Of a stretch of DNA of 64,000 bases, positions 34,192 to 44,011 are shown piece after piece. Made by a program: the position numbers and the translations under genes. Positions within the stretch are counted from its first letter, which is position 1. Each line of letters starts with the position of its first letter. The notes beneath the pieces are model-generated. The model was not told where the DNA came from. It did no database searches and worked only from the letters and a program-made list of their open reading frames with translations. The DNA is from Sistotremastrum niveocremeum HHB9708 (Eukaryota > Basidiomycota > Agaricomycetes > Sistotremastrales > Sistotremastraceae). The stretch lies in NCBI GenBank assembly GCA_001630475.1, contig KV419413.1, positions 1-64,000 of the forward strand, written 5' to 3'.

Positions 34192-37100
34192 CTATATGGT
34201 AGCAAAGCCGGACATCTCATAGGCCTGAACGAAGCGGCGACGACCGCTTTCGCGCTGAGCGCCAGTTTGCCTCGTTCTGCGACGGCTAATCTGGGCGTAC
34301 CGTATGCATCTAGTTGGGGCGCATAGCTATGCACTCCAGCTAGGACGTGCCCCTGCGTATGCGTGAGCACGACCTGCTGTACCAGTAATTTTCCCGCCTT
34401 CGATCATCTGTTCCGCCCATCCTGCCGAATGCCACCTCATCACGAGCCATCACGAGTATCATGACGATTTTCCGTATCCGCGTACTGGCACTAAGCCTAT
34501 TCCATTGTTCCCTGCTTTCCTTCGTTCAGATCGTCAGCCTTGCGGTCATCCTATGACTCAGGGTTCTTGTATCGTACTGCTCGCTTACCAAGTTTGTCTC
34601 CAGGCAGAGAAGATTTCCCACACGTCCTATCGTCATCTTCGTTCGCTTCTTTCCATCTCGTTCCCCATTTCCCAACCGTTTGTGTAGTTTAAAACTTACT
34701 CGTCGTATGTGGCGTCGTCGACTTGACTGATATTTTATTTGTTTACTTGTTTCCCCACCTTCACGCCGTCGTGATTTTCCTGTCATCCCTTGACTTCCAT
34801 TCACTCTTCGGCTTACTGACTCTTCTGTTTCCTTCTTCTTTCTTGTATTGGCTGTAGTCAAAAGGTAACACCAATCGATATATGTAGCTATCCTCACGAT
34901 GTTCCTGTAGCTCTTGTTTGCTCGTGTTAGTTTGTCGGACTGCGCTTGGACGCCCATCTGTACACTCCGCATATATCATATCTTCATAACTCTGTCCAAG
35001 CTGAACATAAGAGTAGTAATGGTATGCTCACCTTATAGTCGCCGATATCAAATCTCCTTCGAAGATCAAAGCGGGAGGTACTCCGGACATACCGGATTTA
35101 ATCTCGGCGCCTATTCGCCTTCTATCCTCGGCTCAACGGCGGACAAAGCAAGGAACGACGACAGCGCTGGACAGCAGAGGTCGAAGGCGTATAACATATT
35201 TTTCGGATGAAGTACAGCTTCTTGGCACGAGCAAGCATCCAGATTTTCCTTCCAGAATATCGAAAAGCGAGACGTCGGAGGCACCAGCCTGTACCAGCTG
35301 ATAAAAAAAATGGCGAATGCGATCATTCGAGGAGTCGGCGGAGTCATCTGGGGACTCCAGAGCGTAGGAATGACGGAGTTGTGACGGAGATGTATTTCCC
35401 CAAACGCATTAATAGGGGCAGAACCGGCGAGCGCGTGTTCTCTCGAAGGAGATGTCATCAGGAGGTCGGAAGATAAGACGAGTTTTCTGCAAGCGAATTC
35501 ATTGCTTAGATCGAGCGTGACCAACCTTGGCAAGAAAGCCTCATGCCAATGACCTAGGCTTTGTCGATCCCCCTCCTGATTATTTTGTTTCAAGCAGCCC
35601 GACTTCGATCACGAATATACTCGCACTAGCAAAAACAACCCCGACATTGAGACAATCTCGATGGTAAAACTGGAAAAAATACCTTGATTATAGAATTTGG
35701 CAGGGGGTTCTTAGTTCAGAGCTTGTGACGCAGATTACCCGAGACTGAGGCATCTACCAACAACTCGAATCTCCTGCGGACCTAGTTGGCGACGGGCGGC
35801 CCGTGCAGATTCGCAATCTGTGCAAAGAACCGGGTAGTAGGGCGCATCGCTGGTCTGCAGTAGCTTGTTTAAGGTGGCGCCACATGCGATGAATAGGGAA
35901 ATGATGAAATGTGATAAGTGCAAAAATTGAATGGCGTTCGTGGACCCCAATCTTGGGGACCTGGGGGACGGTACAGGGTCGACTCCGATCTGGATCAGAT
36001 AGTAATCAATGGTTGAAGAACTAGGACATGTGACGCCCAAACGGGGAGGCGACTTGCACTTTTATTCCTGTATCAATATAAGTATCCTACCCCCTATGCG
36101 CGAACGGTTCGGACAAGTCAAATGAATCACCTTTTCGCTAGGGTTTCTCAGCAGCAGCTCTTCGGTATAAGATAAGCAAACTTGAGTCCCTTTCCACGTT
36201 CGTGAGACAGCCCTACCCATCGTCTTGAGCCCTGGCTGGTTTCGCTCAGTCGGGAGCATAACTGTGCGAATACCGGTATAACAAATCAAGAACGCGGGCG
36301 ATGTCAACTAAGAAGCAACCCCGAATGAAGAAAAGGCAAGAGTTGTAAGTCCTAAAGAAAAGAAGTAAGAACAAATGCGATTGCCATCGATGACCTACAT
36401 GTTCTCTAGCAGGAAGTTCAGAGATCTATGACTCTATCGGCACCTCGCCGTATTACGGACGTACTTCGGGAATGCTATCCTTTAGTGAAGTGTGTCGGAT
36501 GAGCTCAGGTATGGTGAGAGTGTATTCGCAATTACGGGCTCACCGATCTTTAGGGCACCGGTTGGCCATGGGATATCTGACTCCGGGCATCGCGAAGGCG
36601 AGAAACTCCGGTAGGAAGACGTGGATATGTTATATTGGGTAGTTTTGCTAAGCGGCTTCGAGACAGGGAAAGAAAATGCCGATTTAAGGGAGGGTGGACA
36701 TGGCGACTGTAGACAGAGAGGGGTTGGAAGTGAAATCGAATACGCGCCGGTGCGGGACGCTCGGGAAGTTGCTTCCGTCTTAAAGCAGCCTTCACATTGG
36801 AACGATGAAAGTCTAAAGCCTTTTTTCCAGGCTTCAGATTGCAGTATTGGAGAGTGAAAATTATCGGGAGGACGACACTCACCAACGATGATGATCGCGC
36901 GGCCGGAGACCATCCGGTTCGCTATGGCTCACCGTCGCTGCAGGGTGTGGTTTCACACAGACGTCCTACACTGAAGGAGGATCCTTGGATATTTTGGGGT
37001 AATGCGATGTTGCTTATGTCCATACAGGCTCCAAGAGGCATGGTACAAGAGCATCTCTGGCATGAACAGAGCTTGAGTGACGGCAAGTATTAGGCGAAGC

Positions 37101-39141
37101 GATGGCGCAAGACCGACAGCAAGAATTCCATTCGAACTACAGTGGAGGGAGATTAAGGAGGGACACAGGCTGATGGTGGGTAAGAAGAGGGAGTAGGCGC
37201 GGGAGCCTCACTGATATAGGTTTCGTTGGCCAGGGGTGAAATCAGATGAATTATCGTTACTTGCGCCATGGAACACCTTTCTTAGATGTTTCCTCTCAGC
37301 GGCCATCTCCATGCATGCACCACCCTCGCACGAAATCTTAATATTAATCGGTCGGTCCAATCCTTCCTCGCCGAGATTTGCCCGCTCATCCCTCTCGGCT
37401 TATCTAGTCGCACATCTCCACTAATTTCTTCCTTGATGCAACTAGACTTTGTTTGTTGAAAAGGAAACTCTGTATCCCTCTTTCACTCTGGTTCTCCGGG
37501 CAAGGCGGTCAACGTCTCTTTGAATATTTCTGCGTGCGGTGGACCCTCCAAATTTGGCTTCAGCGTTTGTGGGTGCCATGTTTGTCACAGTCAGCCGATC
37601 AAAAGAACATCTTTCTCAAAGTTTGGCGTGACGAATCAGGATGCCTGTGTAAAACTAGGTAAAGTAATTCGGTCAGTTACGATTCCCTGTTTCGCGAAAC
37701 TAATCCTACTTTGTCGGTAGAGCACATCTGGATTACCTGTGTCACCTCATCGTTCAACCTCGCCGCTTCGATTTTATCTCACTTTTTGCGATGATGCATT
37801 GGATGGGGTCTGTCCACGCGCTTATCGCACTTGCCCCAGATCCGCTTGGGAATTGAACAGCCGCTTGTCCGTCTAGACTCTCACCGATCGATTGCCCCAA
37901 ACCTGGCTTTTGAACGAGAGGGGTGGATCTCACTCTCTGGTGAATAGTTCCCCACTGCAGCTCCAAGGATACCAATATGACTCTAACAACACGCTCTATT
38001 CCAGCTTTTTGTTGTTGTCCTGCGACTCGTGAACGGAACGAAACAACGTCAAGCTGGGTCGGACCGACGGAAGCAGTACATTTCGAGACCATTCCGCTCA
38101 AGAGAGCCCCTTCTGGAGCGTCAAAAAATCTCCGACGATCTAGAGAACACACGCTGTAAAGTCACGGTATCGAGAGTCGCGATCACTAGCCTGACCTCCC
38201 ACTATTTGCCTCCGCGCTGGGACGATCAATCAGCATGTTACCGCGGAGCATTGGAGTAAATTTTCTGCCATGTCGTCAAAGAGCTGTGCACTTCAACTAG
38301 TGGCGGTGGTGTTTCCCCGTCTTTCCACAGGAAGGTAAAAACTGAACCCTCGGGACGTCATTCAAGCTCACGGCCCCCGCCTCGACGTTTGCCCTGGATG
38401 AGAAACCAGGTGTGTGTTTTAGGCCTTCCCCGCTGCATCCTGGTTCAGGGTTCTAATATCACGCTTATTTCTCGGACACAGATCTTGGACAGATTATCAA
38501 CATAAAAAGTTGATCGAAATGACTCAAACTTCCAGGCGTTTCGGTCATGTATGATGAACGGTCTGACAGGTCGTGCGCCGAGCATACAAATCAGCGTCTT
38601 GGGCATTGAAAGGGAGGTTCCTGGATTTGATAGGCAGCTATCTGCCTGCCGATGCGTTTTGATCTGCAGCCGACGGCTCTTTTGTCTCGACAGACGGGTT
38701 TATCGCCACGTTCCGTCATTCGAAACTGTATGCGGTTCCAGAGACGAATCAGCCTCCCCCACATTTTGTCAGTCTACACTTCGAACTGCACTTGTCCTAA
38801 CACCCAATAGGTCACTCAGCAAAGATTCGCCGACAAGCGAACTAATAGTCCGTCCACACGAATAGACTTGATTTGGCACCCTTGATTTCGGATGGATTCG
38901 GTACGGTAGCAAATTGGTGGGGCGTGTTCTTCGGCACAAAGCATACATATATCATTGGAGTGATCCATAGTCAGGTCCTGCGCTCAGGCCCAAGAACTGC
39001 AGATCACGTCGGCGTCGGAAGAAACCTTCTCATCTGAGAAATTAGAAGTCCGACTCTCTGCAACGATGACTTGACAGCTCATGAGCGTTCCTCGAACTGC
39101 TTCTTATCCAATGTGACTCTTGTCGTATCTCTGAACACTGC
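34192..39141. other. Gene desert downstream of the HMG-box gene
   Basis: About 4.9 kb shows no supported gene. The first 600 bases are T/C-rich and are likely the 3' untranslated region of the HMG gene. Frames up to 160 codons (for example 35593-35111 on the minus strand) lack any domain or exon structure. No repeats with clear ends were recognised. Confidence 0.4.
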
Positions 39142-41345
39142 ATGACTACAGCGAATAGTATAAACGCGTCTTGTGCTATGTATTCTCTACTCATCCACAT
39201 AATCTTTGTTGGGCAGGTGGTGGCATTCCTGCATGCCAGTATCGCACGGCAGTCGACCCCATTGACAGTGACATCATGCCTGGGGGGATTTGGAGATCAT
39301 GATCTTACCATCGTCTCTCAAAATGATCCTTCATACAGCACCGCAAGCCAGGCATTCAACTTGCGGGTCGACTACACCCCTATATCCATCGTCTATCCGT
39401 TAGTCTTTTCAAGTTTCGGACGCTGAAAAAGTTTGATAAGTCGTATAGAACATCCGCTAACGAGGTTTCTCAAATATTGACTTGCGTTTCTGGCACTAAT
39501 TTGACGGTCTCGACACGGTCTGGAGGTCATTCATATGCTGGATATGGCCTCGCTGGAGACGTTGTGGTGGATTTGAGCAAAATGAAGGGCCTTAGCGTGT
39601 CTCCCGACGGAACGGCAGTTGCACAGACTGGAAATCTCTTGGGAGATCTTGCCCAAGGATTGTGGGACCAGAGTCAGAGAGCTTTACCCCACGGCACTTG
39701 TCCCGTGAGTTCTCCCCGCACCACTTCTGTCGTCACTGCTCACGACTTCTAGTACGTTGGCATCGGAGGTCATGCTTCTTTCGGTGGATACGGCTTCTTC
39801 AGCCGCAAAGCTGGATTGCTCCTTGATACTGTCCAGTCCGCTGAGGTGATTCGATTGACTACATGCAAATTTTTCTTCGCTTTCCTTACACTTTCGCTAT
39901 AGGTAGTATTGGCGAACGGAACTCTGACGACGGCTTCAGCCACTCAAAACCCTGATCTCTTTTGGGTAAGTGAGTTTCCATGTTCTTTCATCTTCGAATT
40001 CTAGACCATGTACACAGGCGCTTCGTGGAGCCGGGCCGTCCTTCGGAATAGTCACCGCATGGACATTTGCAACTTTGGCTGCCCCTCCAGTAGTGATAGA
40101 TTTTGAAATCAACTTCGGCGCTTTCGTTCCCGAAAACCTCACAGCGGCTCTGATATCGTATCAGGCCTTCGGCAGCACCGCCCCTCGTGAAATTTCAATG
40201 CAAGCGGTACTGGGTCCCTCCAACGGAGGCATCTATCTGAGTTTCGATGGAGATTACTACGGGAGCTTGGACAATTTTCATTCCATCTTTTATCCCTGGG
40301 TAGAAACCCTACCGTCATTTGAGAGGAATGTATCTGCCACGTCCATGAACTGGATCGATGCTCAAGTTGCGAAGGATGGGGCTTTGAATACGTCGTCACC
40401 CGAGCCCGTGAGTCTCAATACCCATTCTTCCAGTCTCCTCGCTCACTGACCTTTCGTCGGAAATCCAGCATGACACGTTCTTTGCCAAGGTACGTCATCA
40501 AGTCGCGGAAGCTTCACCATGGTCCCGATGTGCTCATGTAATTCTGCCAGTCTTTGCTGATCTCCGAACCTTCCACAAATGCCTCCTTGACTGCTTGGGT
40601 GAATTATCTGTTTGAGCACGGTGTTTCCCCTGCAACGAATTGGTTCGTGGAAATTGATAGTATGTTTTCTATTTCTCACAACAGCTGGACACAAATACTC
40701 AAGCGGATCTTAGTGTGGGGTGGCGCGATAGCAGACCCTCCATCAACATCAAGTTCGTTCGCGCATCGAGACGCAATCTTCGGCTATCAATTCTACGCGT
40801 CTTCGAAGAATGGGGCGCCGCCATATCCAGCATCTGGCTTCTCTTTCTTGAACGAGATGGTAGCAACTCTCAATAATGGGAATCTCAGCGCACCTGCATA
40901 TCCCAACTACATTGATCCCACTCTCTCGCCGGATGAATGGCACGTGGCGTACTATGGGACTGGGTTCTCGAGACTTTCTCAGATCAAGAGCGCGTTTGAT
41001 CCAGAAAACCTGTTCTCGTCCAATCAAAGCATCCCGCTTTCCGCGCCTTCCTCGACGACGGGCTCTGCGCCCCAAGAAACGCCAACAAGCCAAAAGAACT
41101 CCTCACCCGTAAGTGATCTCAGGCCGAAATCATGAGAGTCAGCTTCATATCCTCACAGCGTTCCGCAGCATTCAACCGCGGTCTCATCAACTGTATCACA
41201 CTCTGTATCTACTACGTCGCCCTCGTCTCCAGCAACAGTTACCTCTGGTGATTCCAGCGGCACTTCCGAGCAACATTCCACACAGCATACTACTTCCTCT
41301 CTTATTACATGTATTCTGATCCTCCTCATTAACCCGATTGTGTAA
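39142..41345 (+). CDS. Secreted BBE-type FAD-linked oxidase, probably GPI-anchored
   Basis: The gene encodes a flavoprotein of the berberine-bridge/glucooligosaccharide oxidase family. The FAD domain shows TRSGGHSYAGYGL and GTCPYVGIGGHASFGGYGFFSR; His in GGH and Cys in GTCP fit bicovalent flavin attachment. ALRGAGPSFGIVT, the substrate domain, and a C-terminal BBE-like FDPENLF follow. A hydrophobic N-terminus (MYSLLIHIIFVGQVVAFLHA from the second Met, 39178) is a signal peptide. Introns lie near 39397-39456, 39705-39752, 39846-39901, 39966-40018 and 40408-40560 (two). Splicing 41108-41168 adds a Ser/Thr-rich tail ending in a hydrophobic run LITCILILLINPIV, a typical GPI-attachment signal. Such enzymes oxidise sugars, alcohols or alkaloid-like compounds; the substrate is unknown. 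Confidence 0.82.
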
Positions 41346-41532
41346 AAATGTATCAATACTTCCTGTACTCAACACGGCATTGCTTGCGGCATTGGATCCT
41401 GGAACACATGTCGTGCTTCGAAAACTGATAAACGGAAGTAAAAACTTCGAAGTGCCGCACATGCCGTGCGGCAGTTTCCGACCCGGTTATCTTATAAGAT
41501 AGTGTTAGGGCCCATCGCGACTCATCGGCAAC
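41346..41532. promoter_or_regulatory. Compact intergenic region with paired GATA sites and a hairpin
   Basis: Only 187 bases separate the oxidase stop from the acyltransferase start. TATCTTATAAGATA at 41488-41501 is a perfect 14-bp palindrome made of two opposed GATA words, 31 bases before the ATG. A third GATA word (TGATAA) lies near 41426. Iron-sensing GATA repressors (SreA/Urbs1/Cir1 class) bind such motifs at siderophore genes. TGCCGCAC (41453-41460) and GTGCGGCA (41466-41473) form a perfect 8-bp stem with a five-base loop, perhaps linked to 3' processing of the oxidase transcript. Confidence 0.5.
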
Positions 41533-42869
41533 ATGAGCGCCCCTGCAGTTGGTCGGCTGAACCAGGTTCAACAGATACTCGACCAAAGCAAGCCTATCGA
41601 TAAACTCATCCTCCCGGATTTGAGTGTTGTGAAGTATCATCGCAGCGACGACGCGACGCAACTGACGAGAAATGATGAGGTGATAGGCTCCTACGTGGCA
41701 CTGCAAAGAACAGCAGCGCTCGTGGTATCCTCAATGGGCACAGAATTTGAACCCGCGCCTCCTATCCCTGCTTATCCTGTTATACAAATTTCCACACCAA
41801 CATCCGCCGATCTCAGCGTAGAGCTCGTCTGGGTGATCGTCTACGCTTTGTTCACCGAAAAACGAACTCAGGATACCATCCCCATCGACATCGCAAAGAT
41901 TTCCAACGAACCCAAGGTTCGAGAATATCTTCTGCAGAGCGGTCTAGGTCGCCTCCATGTCAAACATCCCTCTGAAATCTTCCTTTCCCGATCTGCGTTC
42001 TGGCAAGGAGCCGGCACCAGATCTCACTCCCTGGGCTGGCTCCGGGAGTATTCATGGGTCGTTTCCGACTTCCCCGTTCAAGATGCTTTCACTCGCTCGA
42101 CTCGTGTCATAACGTCCCATCCTCTTCGACCTCCCAAACCGCCTCCGGGCGCTTTACTCTACAGGCGCTATTGCCCCTCGATTGGCCAGACATTGAGCAT
42201 GAGATACATTAGTCTCGATGACTTGGAAACATTCAGTCGTTGGCACAATGATGACAGAGTACATGCAGCGTGGGGGGAGAGAGGGACTATTGAGAAGCAT
42301 AGGAAATACATTGAGGATCAAATGGCTGATCCTCGCGTCTGGGCTGTTATTGCGAGTTGGGATGACGAACCGATGGCTTACTTTGAATTCACCTGGGTCA
42401 AGGTGATCTGTGCATTCCATTCATGAGGCTAAGAGCTGATTTCAACAGGAAGATCACGTTTCACAATATATACCTGGAGGCGGGCAGGCGTATGACCGTG
42501 GTATTCATGTCCTCGTCGGAGAAGACAAATTTCGTGGCTCCGCGCGAGGTTCGAATCCATCTTGGACCCGTCAAACATGACTAACACTGTCCCGCAGCTC
42601 AAGCGTGGATGCGATCGCTGACGCATTATGTCTTTATTGTCGAACCTCGTTGTAATCGACTGATCGGAGAGCCAAGAGCAGACAACGCTGCTATAATATC
42701 AGTCTCTCTGACAGCTGCTATGCACATTGAAACGGTATGTTTTTACTCATATTCGAATATATTCTCGAGTGACTTTGCCCCCCTTTAGTATTTTGATTTA
42801 CCATATAAACGTTCGGCCATGACTTGCAATCTCAGAGAGCGTTTCTTCAAGCTTGATCTTCTGCACTGA
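41533..42869 (+). CDS. Siderophore N-acyltransferase (SidF/Ato1-like)
   Basis: The product resembles fungal hydroxyornithine transacylases, GNAT-fold enzymes of the IucB/AlcB/SidF class that acylate N5-hydroxyornithine for hydroxamate siderophores. Signature segments are LRPPKPPPGALLYRRYCPSI, ETFSRWHNDDRVHAAWGERG, EPMAYFEFTWVKEDHVSQYI, YDRGIHVLVGEDKFRGSARA, EPRCNRLIGEPRADNAA and a final FDLPYKRSAM..LRERFF. Introns at 42403-42448, about 42549-42597 and near 42736-42788 restore these segments in frame; the protein ends KLDLLH. In basidiomycetes such as Omphalotus the equivalent gene (ato1) lies beside a ferrichrome-type synthetase and an ornithine monooxygenase. Neither is in this window, so the gene is orphaned from such a cluster here, or the cluster is dispersed. 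Confidence 0.85.
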
Positions 42870-43319
42870 TGGTCACACGCAAGATGCAGGCAATTTGCTG
42901 AGATGAAACCCTGAACTTTCATCACGCCTCTCAGTCCTTTAGGTCCTTTCAGATCAATGTTTATACTGTAGTGCTCAGCTAAACACTAGTGTCAGAGAAC
43001 AGCACCTTTCTACAAGTAGGTTCCCACTATTTTGCGGTGGAAATGCGGCTGTGTACTTTGGCTCTCATGTTATAGTACTGCTACTGTACACGTGCGTATC
43101 TGTTGCTCGTGTATATATATATATATTCGAGACTGGGAGGAATTTCAAGGAAACCCCGCACCGCCAAAGGGCTACATCAAAGGCATCATTGCTATATGTC
43201 GACATGCATACCAAGGCAGGAGAGTGTCCGACTGCAACAAGGTCTCCGGAGTGTGTTGACGCTGTTCGAGCAGATCGGACGAGGTACGATTCAGAGAACT
43301 CATTACTGTACCCATACGA
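42870..43319. other. Intergenic with a TA microsatellite
   Basis: A run of TA dinucleotides lies at about 43110-43127. Frames across this stretch are chance frames with no domain. Confidence 0.35.
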
Positions 43320-43625
43320 CCTCAACGTACCGTTACGGTCAAAATCCGGATTTTAGTACGCAAAAAAAGCGTTACGTAACGCGTAACGCGACCCAAGTAC
43401 GTTCGGCACATGAAATTTGGTCCGGCCGGCTACGCCGGCCGCGGTTGCCGAGCTTTAAGCGGTACGTTATGGTGGGCTACGTTACGCGTTACACTGGACC
43501 TGTACGCTGTACGTTTGTTATTTGGGAACGTTACGCCGTTACGGCCGTACGTTATGGTCGTATGGGTACAGTATACTCATATACTAGTACGCCGGTTCGT
43601 GGCATAAGCTGGCTAGGGCGTACGG
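43320..43625. repeat. GTTACG/CGTAAC palindromic-word element
   Basis: CGTAC, GTTACG, CGTAACG and ACGTAACGCGTAACG-type words recur more than fifteen times in about 300 bases, many forming nested palindromes (for example ACGTAACGCGTAACGC near 43374 and GTTACGCGTTAC near 43480). GGCCGGCTACGCCGGCC at about 43422-43439 is another near-palindrome. The frames here translate as low-complexity Tyr/Arg/Val sequence and are not genes. No clear terminal repeats or target duplication were found. Confidence 0.6.
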
Positions 43626-44011
43626 TCAGCACTTCATGAACCCAATTATAGTAGCATCTGAAGAATATCGAGAAAAGGAAACCCTAGTGCCAGAATCCGA
43701 GTTTCTTCAAGTTTTCGATTGATGACCCACGAGCTTAGCCACGTGATTTGCCCCGTGGAAGAAGGAAGCGCCTAAATTAAACAATCAACAAACAAACACC
43801 TTATTTAATTTGACGTTGCCGAGCATCGACGCAACTTTCACTCAACGCCTCGAATACGAGGTGATATATATCGAGTACATCGCAAATACTAGAGTGATCG
43901 CTTTATCTGAAAAAATCTCACTTGGAAGATTTTCCTCCCTCGTAATTCTCCGACCGTGAACTCTTGAGCGGACAGCGCCTCGCCATCGAGTTGTACAAGC
44001 TTTGAGGCGCA
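43626..44011. other. Promoter region of the SLIP-GC-like gene
   Basis: AT-rich sequence with no gene lies between the palindromic-word element and the ATG at 44012. A palindromic ATATATATCGAGTA patch is near 43864. Confidence 0.35.

Noticed and set aside
42540-42620. GGTTCGAATCC-like tRNA B box in the acyltransferase gene
   Set aside because: No A box or cloverleaf can be formed upstream; the words lie at an intron donor (GCGAG|GTTCGA) between coding exons.
43032-43639. Overlapping frames of 65-178 codons
   Set aside because: They translate the GTTACG repeat and TA microsatellite; all three frames are open only because the repeat lacks stop words.
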